From: Brevundimonas sp. SORGH_AS_0993
GTDB taxonomy: Bacteria; Pseudomonadota; Alphaproteobacteria; Caulobacterales; Caulobacteraceae
Assembly (NCBI RefSeq): GCF_030818545.1
Contig: NZ_JAUTAH010000001.1
Location: 129,001 to 193,000 of the forward strand
DNA length: 64,000 nt
Direction: 5' to 3'
Shown: positions 43,946-52,151 of the stretch, piece after piece
Layout: every line of letters starts with the position of its first letter
Position numbering within the stretch: position 1 is the stretch's first letter
The notes under the pieces: model-generated
Told to the model about the DNA's origin: nothing
The model's database searches: none
What the model saw: only the letters and a program-made list of their open reading frames with translations
Made by a program: the position numbers and the translations under genes

Positions 43946-44054
43946 TCGGACTAGTCGGACTGATCGGACTGTCTGGACTCTATTTTTCCAAAGTCCGGAT
44001 TTCGGACTGTTCGGACTGTTCGGACTGTTCGGACTCCGTTTTTCCGGAGTCCGG
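43946..44054. repeat. 9-bp tandem iterations (TCGGACTGT) with two hairpins
   Basis: TCGGACTGT or a near copy is repeated from 43946 to 43972 (three units) and from 44002 to 44028 (three exact units). Between and after lie GGACTCTATTTTTCCAAAGT-type and GGACTCCG-TTTTTC-CGGAGTCC hairpins; the latter (44031-44052) is a perfect 8-bp stem just beyond the dadA stop. The array fills the gap between queA and dadA. The period of nine would read in frame (Ser-Pro-Asn on the minus strand), but no gene is evident. Confidence 0.75.
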
Positions 44055-44057
44055 ATG

Positions 44058-45344
44058 TCAGTCGTAACCCGGCGCAAACGCCCCGGCCCAGGCGCCATAG
44101 CGGTTCAGCGACAGGTCCCGGGCCTCGATCTCGGGCGTCTTGCCGCCCATCAGGTCGGCCAGCACCCGGGCCGAGCCGCAGGACATGGTCCAGCCCAGGG
44201 TGCCGTGGCCGGTGTTCAGATACAGACCGGGGACACTGGCGGCCCCGATGACCGGCGTGCCGTCCGGCGTCATCGGCCGCAGCCCGGACCAGTAGCTGGC
44301 GCCCTTCAGGTCGCCGCCGCCGGGGAACAGGCTGCCGACCGACTGTTCCAGCGTCTCGCGGCGCAGGGCGGGCAGGCTGTTGTTATAGCCCGACAACTCG
44401 GCCATGCCGCCGACGCGGATGCGGTCTCCCAGGCGGGTGATCGCCACCTTGTAGCTTTCGTCCATGACGGTGGAGACGGGCGCCCGGTCGGCGTCCACGA
44501 TCCGGGCCGTGATCGAATAGCCCTTTACCGGATAGACCGGCAGATCGAGCCCCAGGGGCTTGGCCATCATCGGCGAATAGGATCCCAGCGCCAGAATCAC
44601 GGCGTCGGCGGTCAGGACGCCCTTGCTGGTCACGGCGCCGGTCGCGCGACCGTCCTGGGTCGTGATCGACCGGATTTCCGTTTCGTGGTGGAAGACGACG
44701 CCGCGCTGCGCCGCCAGCTTGGCCAAGGCGTTGGTGAACAGGAAGCAATCCCCCGTCTCGTCGTGCGGAAGGCGCAGTCCGCCCACGAAGCCGACGCCGG
44801 ACGCGGCCAGGCCCGGCTCGGCGGCGATGCAGCCGGCGGGGTCCAGCACCTCGCACGGCACCCCGGCGGCCTTCAGCACGTCCACGTCCTTGTGTACGTC
44901 GGCCAGTTGTTTCTCTGTGCGGAACAGTTGCAGCGTGCCCTGCTGGCGGCCGTCATAGGCGATGCCCGTCTCCCGACGCAGCAGGTCCAGTTGATCGCGG
45001 CTGTATTCGGCCAGTCGCACCATGCGGCTCTTGTTCAGCGCATACCGGGCGTGGGTGCAGTTCCTCAGCATGGCGACGGTCCAGCGCACCATGGCCATGT
45101 CCAGTTGGGGCCGGATGATCAGGGGCGCATGGCGCATCAAGAGCCATTTCATCGCCTTGACCGGGATCGAGGGCGCGGCCCACGGGGCGGAATAGCCGGG
45201 CGAGACCTGGCCCGCATTGGCGAAACTGGTCTCCAGCGCCGGACCCTGTTCGCGGTCCACCACCACGACCTCGTGGCCGGCCTGGCTCAGATACCAGGCG
45301 GTGGTGACGCCGATGACGCCAGAACCCAGAACCAGAACCCGCAT
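44058..45344 (-). CDS. dadA: D-amino acid dehydrogenase (FAD)
   Basis: DadA oxidises D-amino acids (mainly D-alanine) to 2-oxo acids at the membrane, passing electrons to quinone. It has 428 residues from the ATG at 45344. The FAD-binding N-terminus is [20 protein letters not shown], followed by [20 protein letters not shown]. The C-terminal ATP/FAD motif [20 protein letters not shown] is typical of DadA. A divergent Lrp/AsnC gene lies 134 bp away and is the probable regulator. No alanine racemase (dadX) follows. Confidence 0.92.
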   Translation of the reverse strand: MRVLVLGSGVIGVTTAWYLSQAGHEVVVVDREQGPALETSFANAGQVSPGYSAPWAAPSIPVKAMKWLLMRHAPLIIRPQLDMAMVRWTVAMLRNCTHARYALNKSRMVRLAEYSRDQLDLLRRETGIAYDGRQQGTLQLFRTEKQLADVHKDVDVLKAAGVPCEVLDPAGCIAAEPGLAASGVGFVGGLRLPHDETGDCFLFTNALAKLAAQRGVVFHHETEIRSITTQDGRATGAVTSKGVLTADAVILALGSYSPMMAKPLGLDLPVYPVKGYSITARIVDADRAPVSTVMDESYKVAITRLGDRIRVGGMAELSGYNNSLPALRRETLEQSVGSLFPGGGDLKGASYWSGLRPMTPDGTPVIGAASVPGLYLNTGHGTLGWTMSCGSARVLADLMGGKTPEIEARDLSLNRYGAWAGAFAPGYD

Positions 45345-45407
45345 ATCGACCTGCAATTTCGCCGTTTGAAGGTTCAGGATAGCCGCGCTTGTCTCGACGA
45401 TCCTGTC

Positions 45408-45457
45408 TGTTTGCGCAACAAGCGGCGACTGATAGGCTCCCGACGCAAGAATATGCG
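45408..45457. promoter_or_regulatory. Palindromes in the dadA-lrp divergent promoter region
   Basis: TGTT-TGCGC-AACA (45408-45420) and CGCA-AGAATA-TGCG (45444-45457) are perfect small inverted repeats between the two divergent starts. They are candidate sites for the Lrp/AsnC-type protein encoded on one side. The spacing of about 36 bp between centres is compatible with binding of a multimer. Inference only. Confidence 0.4.
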
Positions 45458-45478
45458 ACGAAAAGACGGATAATTGCG

Positions 45479-45925
45479 ATGCTGCTCGATCCCGTGGACC
45501 ACCGCCTGCTGCAACGGCTGCGCGCCGATGGGCGGATCAGCAATGCGGACCTGGCGGCGGCGGTGGGCCTGTCGCCCTCGGCCTGCCTGCGCCGCGTCCG
45601 TCGGCTGGAGGAGCGGGGCGTGATCCGCGGCTACGCCGCTATCCTGGCCAACGACGCCGACGACGGCGTGGTCGCCTATGTCGAGATCACGCTGGAGAAA
45701 CAGACCGACGACCATATGCGTCGGTTCGAGGCGGCGGTCAGGAACCACCCGGAGATTCGCGACTGCTATCTGATGGCGGGCGCGGCGGACTATATCGTCC
45801 GGGCCGTGGCGCCCGACATCGCCGCCTATGAGGTGATCCACAAGGATGTGTTGTCGCGCCTGCCGGGCGTGGCGCGCATCCATTCCAGCCTGGCGATCCG
45901 CAACGTCCTGGCGGCGCGGGGCTGA
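45479..45925 (+). CDS. Lrp/AsnC-family transcriptional regulator (probable dadA activator)
   Basis: The 148-residue protein from the ATG at 45479 begins [20 protein letters not shown]. The helix-turn-helix is at about 18-50 ([20 protein letters not shown]), with the AsnC signature [13 protein letters not shown]. The RAM effector-binding domain at about 65-145 has the [18 protein letters not shown] segment. Family members bind amino acids and often activate divergent catabolic genes; BkdR and DadR types are close. dadA is divergent, so D- or L-alanine is a plausible effector. Confidence 0.9.
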   Translation: MLLDPVDHRLLQRLRADGRISNADLAAAVGLSPSACLRRVRRLEERGVIRGYAAILANDADDGVVAYVEITLEKQTDDHMRRFEAAVRNHPEIRDCYLMAGAADYIVRAVAPDIAAYEVIHKDVLSRLPGVARIHSSLAIRNVLAARG

Positions 45926-45955
45926 ACCTTCGCCGTCATGGCGGGTTGTGGCGAC

Positions 45956-46432
45956 ATGAAAGCCCTCGAACTCCTGCCTTCCGTCCTGATCGGCGCCGTC
46001 GCCAGCGCCCGGTCCATGACCCCGATGGCGGCCCTCGCCATCGCCGAACTGGCGCACAAGCCCTTGCCGGGCCGAGTCTTCCTGCTGAACCGCCCGCTGT
46101 TCAAGTTCGGCGCCCTGGCCATGGGTGTGGGCGAACTGCTGGGCGACAAGATGAAGACCGCCCCCGACCGCACGGTCTTCCTGGGCCTGCTGGCGCGGGT
46201 CATGAGCGCGGGGATAGCCGGCGCCGCCCTGGCGCCGCGCGGACGGGAAAGGCTGGGCGCCGGTCTGGCGGTCGGGACGGCCGTGCCCCTAGCCTATCTG
46301 ACGCTGGCCGGCCGCAAGAAGGCCATGGCCCGCATCGGCCAGACCAGGAGCGGCCTGATCGAGGACGCCCTGATCGCCGGCGCCGGCGCTCTGGTCGTCG
46401 GCCTGACAGTCTCGCGTGTCGGTCGCCGTTAG
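45956..46432 (+). CDS. DUF4126-like membrane protein
   Basis: The ATG at 45956 gives 158 residues; an ATG six codons upstream is also possible. It has several short hydrophobic helices with Gly/Ala-rich sequence: MKALELLPSVLIGAVASARS, FGALAMGVGELLGDKM, MSAGIAGAALAPRG and ALIAGAGALVVGLTV. The ARSMTPMAALA and GELLGDK motifs fit the DUF4126 group. Function is unknown. It follows lrp by about 30 bp in the same direction. Confidence 0.68.
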   Translation: MKALELLPSVLIGAVASARSMTPMAALAIAELAHKPLPGRVFLLNRPLFKFGALAMGVGELLGDKMKTAPDRTVFLGLLARVMSAGIAGAALAPRGRERLGAGLAVGTAVPLAYLTLAGRKKAMARIGQTRSGLIEDALIAGAGALVVGLTVSRVGRR

Positions 46433-46493
46433 GCCCTCGACAGCCGGCCGTCGCCGGCGATAGGTGAAGGGCGTTTTCGAAGGACCCATCGCC

Positions 46494-46838
46494 ATGATCA
46501 CCCGCATCCAGCCCGGCGCCCGCATGAGCGAGGCCGTCATCCACGGCGACACCATCTATCTGGCGGGCCAGGTCGGCGAACCCGGCGACGATGTCGTGGC
46601 CCAGACCAAAACGGCCCTGGCCGAGATCGACGCCCTGTTGGCCGAGGCGGGCAGCGACAAGTCCAAGATCCTGATGGCCCAGATCTGGCTGGCCGACATG
46701 GCCGATTTCGATGCGATGAACAGCGTCTGGGACGCCTGGGTCGACACCGCCAATCCGCCGGCCCGCGCCACGGGCGAAAGCCGTCTGGCCTCGCCCGACT
46801 ATCGGGTCGAGGTCATCGTCATCGCGGCGAAGGGCTGA
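46494..46838 (+). CDS. RidA-family imine/enamine deaminase
   Basis: RidA hydrolyses reactive imines and 2-aminoacrylate that arise from amino-acid breakdown. The ATG at 46494 follows GAAGGA and gives 114 residues ([20 protein letters not shown]). The family features are IYLAGQVGE, the Cys-free but conserved [20 protein letters not shown], and [20 protein letters not shown] with the active-site Arg in ART-like ARATGE. Three genes downstream of the dadA-lrp pair, it could clear the imino acids that DadA makes. Confidence 0.88.
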   Translation: MITRIQPGARMSEAVIHGDTIYLAGQVGEPGDDVVAQTKTALAEIDALLAEAGSDKSKILMAQIWLADMADFDAMNSVWDAWVDTANPPARATGESRLASPDYRVEVIVIAAKG

Positions 46839-46902
46839 CAAGGGGCGGCAAAGGGCGGCGGAACGGTTGACCGCACGGTTCGCAGACTGCAAACCGCCGC
46901 CC

Positions 46903-48582
46903 ATGCTGCAGAACCTCGAAACCCTCGCCCGCGAGGCCAAGTCCTGGCCGTTTGAGCAAGCCCGCAACCTGTTGGCCCATGTGCTCAAGAAACGCCTGGA
47001 CGAGGGCGACCGCGCCGAGGCCCGCACCCTGATCGAGGCCGGCCGCACGGCCGAGGCCCTGGAGCGCTTCCCGGCCTTGCAGCGGCCGGTGATCCTGGAG
47101 ACAGGCTATGGTCCCTCGGGCCTGCCGCATATGGGCACCTTCGGCGAGGTGGCGCGCACGACCATGGTGCGCAACGCCTTTCGCGCCCTGACCGGCGACC
47201 GCTGGCCCACGCGGCTGATCGCCTTCAGCGACGACATGGACGGCCTGCGCAAGGTGCCGGAAGGCGTGCCGAACCCGGAGATGCTGCGCGAGGACCTGCA
47301 TCTGCCGTTGACCCGGGTGCGCGATCCCTTCGGCACGCACGACAGCTTCGGCGCCCATAACAACGCCCGCCTGCGCGCCTTTCTCGACGGGTTCGGCTTC
47401 GACTACGAGTTCATGTCCTCGACCGAGACCTACAGGTCCGGCCGGTTCGATGCGACCCTGCTGACCCTGCTGGAACGGTTCGACGCGGTCCAGGCCATCA
47501 TGCTGCCGACCCTGGGCGAGGAGCGACGCGCGACCTATTCGCCCTTCCTGCCCATCAGCCCGATCACCGGCCATGTGCTGCAGGTGCCGACCCTGGCGCG
47601 CGACGTCGAGAAGGGCACGATCACCTTCGAGGACCCGGCCGGCGCGCCCGGCAACCGCACCGAGGTTCCCGTGACCGGCGGCCATGTGAAGCTGCAATGG
47701 AAGCCGGACTGGGCCATGCGGTGGACCGCCCTGGACATCGACTACGAGATGTCGGGCAAGGACCTGATCGAGAGCGTGCGCGAAAGCTCAAAGGTCTGCC
47801 GCGCCCTGGGCGGCACGCCGCCCGAAGGCTTCAACTACGAGCTCTTCCTCGATATCGAGGGCAAGAAGATATCCAAGTCCAAGGGCAACGGCCTGACGAT
47901 GGACGAGTGGCTGCGCTACGGCACGCCCGAGAGCCTGTCCTGGTATATGTTCCAGTCGCCCAAGTCGGCCAAGAGCCTGCACTTCAACGTCATCCCGCGC
48001 GCCATCGACGACTATCTGGCCTTCATCGAAAGCTACAAGACCCAGGAGCCGGCCAAGCGGATCGACAACGCCGTCTGGTCGATCCATGCGGGCGATCCGC
48101 CGACCCACACCTCGCCGGTGTCCTTCGCCCTGCTGTTGAACCTGGTCGGCGTCGCCAACGCCTCCACCAAGGATCAACTGTGGGCCTATTTCGCCAAATA
48201 TCTGCCCGACGCCACGCCGCAGAACGAGCCGCTGCTGGACCGGCTGATGGACCATGCGCTGAACTATTACGAGGACTTCGTGAAGCCCTCGAAGTCCTAT
48301 CGCCGGCCCGACGACAAGGAGAAGGCGGCGCTGCTGGATTTGGCGGAAAGGCTGAAGGCCCTGCCTGCCGACACCACCGATGGCGAGCTGATCCAGAACG
48401 AGGTCTATGCGGTGGGCAAGGATCACGCCTTCGAACCGCTGCGCGCCTGGTTCGCCGCCCTCTATGAGGTGCTGCTGGGCGCCAGCCAGGGGCCGCGCTT
48501 CGGCTCCTTCGCCGCCATCTACGGCCTGCCGCAGACGATCGCCCTGATCGAGGCGGGCGCGAGGGGCGACTTGGCCGATTGA
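46903..48582 (+). CDS. lysK: Lysyl-tRNA synthetase, class I
   Basis: The enzyme charges tRNA-Lys. It is of the class I (archaeal and alphaproteobacterial) type, not the class II LysS of E. coli. It has 559 residues from the ATG at 46903 ([20 protein letters not shown]). The HIGH motif appears as [14 protein letters not shown], and KMSKS as [20 protein letters not shown] (key residues KISKS). An alpha-helix bundle C-terminal domain recognises the anticodon. The open frame extends 12 codons upstream, but homology starts at 46903. A large repeat array follows. Confidence 0.96.
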   Translation: MLQNLETLAREAKSWPFEQARNLLAHVLKKRLDEGDRAEARTLIEAGRTAEALERFPALQRPVILETGYGPSGLPHMGTFGEVARTTMVRNAFRALTGDRWPTRLIAFSDDMDGLRKVPEGVPNPEMLREDLHLPLTRVRDPFGTHDSFGAHNNARLRAFLDGFGFDYEFMSSTETYRSGRFDATLLTLLERFDAVQAIMLPTLGEERRATYSPFLPISPITGHVLQVPTLARDVEKGTITFEDPAGAPGNRTEVPVTGGHVKLQWKPDWAMRWTALDIDYEMSGKDLIESVRESSKVCRALGGTPPEGFNYELFLDIEGKKISKSKGNGLTMDEWLRYGTPESLSWYMFQSPKSAKSLHFNVIPRAIDDYLAFIESYKTQEPAKRIDNAVWSIHAGDPPTHTSPVSFALLLNLVGVANASTKDQLWAYFAKYLPDATPQNEPLLDRLMDHALNYYEDFVKPSKSYRRPDDKEKAALLDLAERLKALPADTTDGELIQNEVYAVGKDHAFEPLRAWFAALYEVLLGASQGPRFGSFAAIYGLPQTIALIEAGARGDLAD

Positions 48583-48600
48583 TCTCCTTGCCGTTCAAAC

Positions 48601-48812
48601 CGCGCGAAGGGCGGTAGTCGCTGCGTTGCGGCTCAAGTCGCGCGAAGGGCGGTAGTCGCTGCGTTGCGGCTCAAGTAGCGCGAAGGGCGGTAGTCGCTGC
48701 GTTGCGGCTCAAGTAGCGCGAAGCGCGGTAGCCGCTGCGTTGCGGCTCAAGTAGCGCGAAGCGCGGTAGCCGCTGCGTTGCGGCTCAAGTAGCGCGAAGC
48801 GCGGTAGCCGCT
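48601..48812. repeat. Tandem repeat array, 38-bp unit, about 5.6 copies
   Basis: Units start at 48601, 48639, 48677, 48715, 48753 and 48791 (last one partial). The later units read AGCGCGAAGCGCGGTAGCCG followed by CTGCGTTGCGGCTCAAGT. Units 1-3 have GGGCGGTAGTCG where 4-6 have GCGCGGTAGCCG, so variants spread in blocks. Each unit holds two small palindromes (GCGC-GAA-GCGC and AGCCGC-TGCGTT-GCGGCT). The 326-bp gap between lysK (48582) and the next start (48909) holds only this array and about 95 bp of promoter-like sequence. Confidence 0.92.
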
Positions 48813-48908
48813 ACAAAGATGAACGGAAAATAACGGCACGCTCTGGGAGCCTTCAGGTTCGACTGTGCATTGTCCCGCCATCGACAACGCGATGACAGGA
48901 GAACAGCC

Positions 48909-49382
48909 ATGTCGAAGAAGATCATGACCACGGGTCTGGCCACCGCCGCCGCCCTCGCCGCCCTTGTCACCGCCGCCCCGATGGCGGCGCAGGCTCAGGC
49001 CAACGGCATCACCAACTGCGACGCCCCCGGCGGGCGTCAGACGGCCGGCGCCCTGATCGGTGCGGTCATCGGCGGCGTGGTGGGCTCCAACGTGGCCCGT
49101 AACGAACGCACGGCCGGCACGGTGATCGGCGCGGGCGCCGGCGCTGCGGCCGGCTCCTACATCGGCTGCAACCAGCAGCGGACTCGCGCCGCCGCCACCG
49201 CTTCGAGCGGCCAGTATCGCGCCACGTCGAACCTGCGCATCCGCTCGGGCCCCGGAACCAACTATCGCGCGGCCGGCGCCCTGTCGGCGGGCCAGCCCTT
49301 CACGGCCATCGGCTCGCAGGGCGAGTGGATTCAGATCGCCGGCGGCGGCTGGGTGAACGCCCACTACGTCACGACCAACTAA
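48909..49382 (+). CDS. Exported glycine-zipper and bacterial SH3 domain protein
   Basis: The 157-residue protein starts at the ATG at 48909 after GACAGGAG. It has a signal peptide (MSKKIMTTGLATAAALAALV..., cleaved near MAAQAQ). A glycine zipper follows at about 45-85 (AGALIGAVIGGVVGSNVA, then GTVIGAGAGAAAGSYIG). The SH3b domain at about 105-155 has ATSNLRIRSGPGTNYRAAGA and GEWIQIAGGGWVNAHYV. The pair is typical of periplasmic or outer-membrane envelope proteins that bind peptidoglycan. Function unknown. Confidence 0.83.
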   Translation: MSKKIMTTGLATAAALAALVTAAPMAAQAQANGITNCDAPGGRQTAGALIGAVIGGVVGSNVARNERTAGTVIGAGAGAAAGSYIGCNQQRTRAAATASSGQYRATSNLRIRSGPGTNYRAAGALSAGQPFTAIGSQGEWIQIAGGGWVNAHYVTTN

Positions 49383-49485
49383 GATCAAAGGTGGCGGCCG
49401 ACTGATCGGGCGGGTCCTATCGCCCCGTCCTGTCCCGTTCGACGGTCGGCTGAAGGCTCGCGGTTTCGCCGTTCGAGCCGTCAAG

Positions 49486-49516
49486 GCCCCGTCCGGTTCG
49501 CCGGGCGGGGCTCTTT
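49486..49516 (+). terminator. Rho-independent terminator after the SH3 protein gene
   Basis: GCCCCGTCCGG (49486-49496) pairs with CCGGGCGGGGC (49501-49511) around TTCG, with one mismatch, followed by TCTTTA. It lies between convergent genes and abuts the S24 gene's stop. Confidence 0.8.
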
Positions 49517-50150
49517 ACTGGCTGACCCACAAGATCCGAGCCATCCATTCGATGTCGCCCCGCGCCACGATGCGGGGCGGATAGTCCGGATTGATCGAGG
49601 ACAGGGTGACGGCGCGCGCGGTCAGGCTGGAGATTTCCTTCGCCAACACTTCACCGGACGCCAGCCGTGCGACGACCCGGTCGCCGCGACGGACCTGCGC
49701 CGCGTCCCGGTCCACGATGACCCGGTCGCCCTCTCGATACAGGGGCGCCATGGAGTCGCCGCTGATCTGCAGGCTGAACAGGCTGTCCTTGGCCTTGGGC
49801 AGTTCGGTCTGTTCCCAGCCGTCGCCGGTAGGCAGGCCCGCATTGTCGAAGAAGCCGTCCTGTCCGGCGCGCGCCAGACCCAGCAACGGGATCGACACGG
49901 GGGCGTCGGAAGCGTCCCCCGCCAGGTCCGCGAATTCGCCCAGAGACAGATCGGTGGTCGCCAGCACCTGCATCAGGATTTCGGTCGAGGGCCAGCGCGG
50001 ACGAGGCGGATCGCCGGCGCCGAAGCGTTTGGAGGGGTTGAAACTGGTGGCGTCCAGTCCGGTCCGGCGCGCAAGTCCCGACGGCGTGAGACCCTCGCGG
50101 CGGGCCAGGGCGTCCACCGCATCCCAAAGTCTGGCATGCGTCAGGGTCAT
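49515..50150 (-). CDS. Helix-turn-helix repressor with S24 (LexA/CI-like) peptidase domain
   Basis: The 211-residue protein has an N-terminal HTH (about 1-70: MTLTHARLWDAVDALARREG, then TPSGLARRTGLDATSFNPSK). The C-terminal S24 domain (about 100-211) has the serine in SLQISGDSMAPLYREGDRVI and the lysine in SGEVLAKEISSLT. A possible self-cleavage Ala-Gly lies in LLGLARAGQDGF. That layout fits a repressor that self-cleaves on RecA-DNA, as in LexA, but no SOS box or prophage is seen here. It may be a chromosomal stress regulator common in this group. Confidence 0.82.
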   Translation of the reverse strand: MTLTHARLWDAVDALARREGLTPSGLARRTGLDATSFNPSKRFGAGDPPRPRWPSTEILMQVLATTDLSLGEFADLAGDASDAPVSIPLLGLARAGQDGFFDNAGLPTGDGWEQTELPKAKDSLFSLQISGDSMAPLYREGDRVIVDRDAAQVRRGDRVVARLASGEVLAKEISSLTARAVTLSSINPDYPPRIVARGDIEWMARILWVSQ

Positions 50151-50205
50151 GCGACGTCCCGAAATCGATTCGGGCCAGTTTAACCCAAAGAATAGGAATT
50201 TCTAC

Positions 50206-50634
50206 CTATTCGAAGCCCGCCGCCTTGCGGTTCTGCCAGGCCCAGAAGACGCCTACCGCCAAACAGGCGATGATCAGATATCCGTTCAGATTCATCACGG
50301 TGTAGAGCGACGTCCGCGATGTATGCGCATTGGTCAGGATCAGAATGTGGCTCATGACCGTGACCAGCTGGATCGCGGCCGCCCAGACGGGCCACGACCG
50401 TTTCGACCGCCACGCCAGGGCCGCGAACACCCCCAGCATGATCAGATCGATCAGGAACACGCCAATGGGGGCGTCATGGATCACGGGACCGTTTTCCTGC
50501 ATCACCAGAGAGGCGAACCAGGCGAGCAGATAGGCGCCGGCGCCGTTCTTTTCGCTTTTATCGCCCTTGAGAAAAGCGAATACCGCCATGGCCAGCATGA
50601 AGACGGCGCCGACGACGGCATAGATCATGTTCAT
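50206..50634 (-). CDS. Integral membrane protein of unknown function
   Basis: The 142-residue product has four clear membrane helices: MNMIYAVVGAVFMLAMAVFA, IGVFLIDLIMLGVFAALAW, WPVWAAAIQLVTVMSHILIL and NLNGYLIIACLAVGVFWAWQ. A segment with KSEKNGAGAYLLAWFASLVM lies between the first two. I do not recognise the family. A terminator hairpin upstream separates it from the gene at 50726, so it has its own promoter. The S24 regulator gene lies just downstream. Confidence 0.7.
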   Translation of the reverse strand: MNMIYAVVGAVFMLAMAVFAFLKGDKSEKNGAGAYLLAWFASLVMQENGPVIHDAPIGVFLIDLIMLGVFAALAWRSKRSWPVWAAAIQLVTVMSHILILTNAHTSRTSLYTVMNLNGYLIIACLAVGVFWAWQNRKAAGFE

Positions 50635-50636
50635 GC

Positions 50637-50670
50637 AAAATCGCCCCCGACGCTCTGACGTCGAGGGCGA
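50637..50670 (-). terminator. Terminator of the gene at 50726
   Basis: On the minus strand TCGCCCTCGACG pairs with CGTCGGGGGCGA (one mismatch) across a 6-nt loop, followed by TTTTGC. It lies about 55 bp after the stop of the hypothetical gene at 50726 and immediately before the start of the membrane-protein gene. Confidence 0.72.
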
Positions 50671-50725
50671 CTATGAACGGGTTTTGGTCAGGCCGAAATG
50701 GATTCAGCCAAACCTTACGTCGATT

Positions 50726-51076
50726 TCACCCAACCGAGCGCAGACGTTGCATCGGCCGGGCGTCCTTCGGATCCAGCCAATCGTCGGGCTTGCCGATCGG
50801 GCCGGCGGCGTAGGTTCCATAACCCATGCGGCGATGGTCCTTTTGCAACTCGGCGTGGCAGGCCACGATGGAGTCGCGCGCGGCGGCCAGGGCGGCGATG
50901 GTCTCCATCGCCTTGGCTTGCGAGGCGGAGCCCGCCACCGGCGAGATAGAGAGGGCGGCGCGGGCGCCGATAAACGATTGGATCAGTGTCGTCGCCTGGG
51001 TGATGGCGGCGTCGATGGCGTGTTCCGTCGCATGCAGATCGCCAGCAACGCTGGCGATGACTTCAGTTCGTTCCAT
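50726..51076 (-). CDS. Helical hypothetical protein
   Basis: The 116-residue product is mostly helical: MERTEVIASVAGDLHATEHA, then IDAAITQATTLIQSFIGARA and ASQAKAMETIAALAAARDSI. It has a polar C-terminal tail with a Gly/Pro-rich stretch (RRMGYGTYAAGPIGKPDDW). It has no signal peptide or membrane segment. I do not recognise it. The upstream region is A/T-rich and carries a TGGTTA/TAACCA inverted repeat (51112-51131). It ends at its own terminator. Confidence 0.65.
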   Translation of the reverse strand: MERTEVIASVAGDLHATEHAIDAAITQATTLIQSFIGARAALSISPVAGSASQAKAMETIAALAAARDSIVACHAELQKDHRRMGYGTYAAGPIGKPDDWLDPKDARPMQRLRSVG

Positions 51077-51111
51077 AAAGTGACCCCTCAGCCAGTTTTA
51101 CTACGACTGAA

Positions 51112-51131
51112 TGGTTATCACGATTTAACCA
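51112..51131. promoter_or_regulatory. TGGTTA...TAACCA palindrome in an A/T-rich spacer
   Basis: TGGTTA and TAACCA form a 6-bp perfect inverted repeat around TCACGATT, in the 138-bp spacer before the gene at 50726. TTAACC half-sites are reminiscent of CtrA half-sites, but the TTAA-N7-TTAA spacing is not met. A promoter element for the 50726 gene is likely here; its regulator is unknown. Confidence 0.35.
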
Positions 51132-51214
51132 TCCTTGGTAGAGCCTTGTTAAGACTGTCTGTCTCGTCTCGGCCGAGCCGCTGTCCGGGTGTCATTACGC
51201 TGCGGCTGGGTGGG

Positions 51215-51610
51215 TCATCCTGGATTGTCCAGCAGGAAGTGGGCGGTCAGGGAAGCGATGGGGGCGTCGCGCGCCTCCTGCCAGGCGTCGGCCTGAACGT
51301 GCGCGATCCGACGCCCGGCGCGACTGATGTGGGCGCGGGCGAAAACGTCGGTCGGCCGACCCGAGCGCAGATAGGCGACGGTGACGTTGATCGGCCGGGG
51401 CAGACGGGCTGACGGATAGCTGAGGGCCACCTGCGCCATGGCCGTCATCTCCAGGAGGGCGGCGGTCGATCCGCCGTGCAGGGCGGGCAGCATGGGATTG
51501 CCGATCAGCCGCTCGGCGAAGGGCATGATCACCGTGGCCTCGTCGCCGCTGACGACCAGACGAAGGTTCAGAAAGCGGGCGTAAGGCATGCGGTCCAGAA
51601 TATCGCTCAT
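51215..51610 (-). CDS. PaaI-type hotdog-fold thioesterase (second of a pair)
   Basis: The 131-residue protein from the ATG at 51610 starts MSDILDRMPYARFLNLRLVV. The hotdog fold core is visible in IGNPMLPALHGGSTAALLEM, with the catalytic-region HGG motif and acidic residue, and in the following strands NVTVAYLRSGRPTDVFARAH. Such enzymes hydrolyse acyl-CoA. The start overlaps the stop of the paired thioesterase gene by 4 bp, so the two are co-translated and may form a heteromer. Confidence 0.85.
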   Translation of the reverse strand: MSDILDRMPYARFLNLRLVVSGDEATVIMPFAERLIGNPMLPALHGGSTAALLEMTAMAQVALSYPSARLPRPINVTVAYLRSGRPTDVFARAHISRAGRRIAHVQADAWQEARDAPIASLTAHFLLDNPG

Positions 51611-52065
51611 GCCGCAGCCTCCGCCCGGACGACGCGGTCGCGCGGCTTGTTCAGCACATAGGCCGCCTGGGAGGCCGCGACAGGGTCGGCCGCCGTCTCC
51701 TCGAACGCCCAGGCGCGAACGAAGGCGATGGTCGGCGTCATCCGGTAGCAACGGGCCTGGGCGAAGAGATCCTGACGCGGCCGCGCCGCCCGCATGTAGT
51801 CCACGCGCAGATCCAGGGTGGCGATCGGCTGAAACTGGTCCAACACCGTCCAGACCGCCAGCCCGCCGATGTGGTCCAGCAGGGTCGTGACCAGCCCGCC
51901 GGCCAGGACGCCTGTGTCAGGGTCGCCCACCAGATCCTCGCGCCAGGGCACACGGATGCGGGGTTCGTCATCGTGCAGACCCTCGAAGGAGAAGCCCAGC
52001 GCACCGGTATGGGCGGCGCCGGCCGCCAGTTGCGGCAGGATGGTCGAGACGAAGTCGTCGGGCAT
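51607..52065 (-). CDS. PaaI-type hotdog-fold thioesterase (first of a pair)
   Basis: The 152-residue protein starts MPDDFVSTILPQLAAGAAHT. Its core LVGDPDTGVLAGGLVTTLLD holds the GG motif and helix of the hotdog fold, with LDLRVDYMRAARPRQDLFAQ as the next strand pair. It differs from its downstream partner mainly in having GG in place of HGG at the catalytic turn. The paired arrangement recurs in alphaproteobacteria. Substrate unknown; it acts in the cytosol. Confidence 0.84.
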   Translation of the reverse strand: MPDDFVSTILPQLAAGAAHTGALGFSFEGLHDDEPRIRVPWREDLVGDPDTGVLAGGLVTTLLDHIGGLAVWTVLDQFQPIATLDLRVDYMRAARPRQDLFAQARCYRMTPTIAFVRAWAFEETAADPVAASQAAYVLNKPRDRVVRAEAAA

Positions 52066-52151
52066 GGGCGATCCTTGGCGGCGCAGGACGGAATTCCGAG
52101 GGAATCCTGTATGGCTGCGGCGCCCGGCGGCGTCGAGAGCGTTAGAAGCCC

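Noticed and set aside
48601-48812. CRISPR array
   Set aside because: The units follow each other without unique spacers, so this is a simple tandem repeat, and no cas genes are near.
49515-50150. Prophage CI repressor
   Set aside because: The S24 protein looks CI-like, but no integrase, att site, phage gene or change in composition lies nearby, so a chromosomal regulator is likelier.
51112-51160. CtrA box before the gene at 50726
   Set aside because: TTAACC and GTTAAG half-sites occur, but the spacing does not fit TTAA-N7-TTAA.
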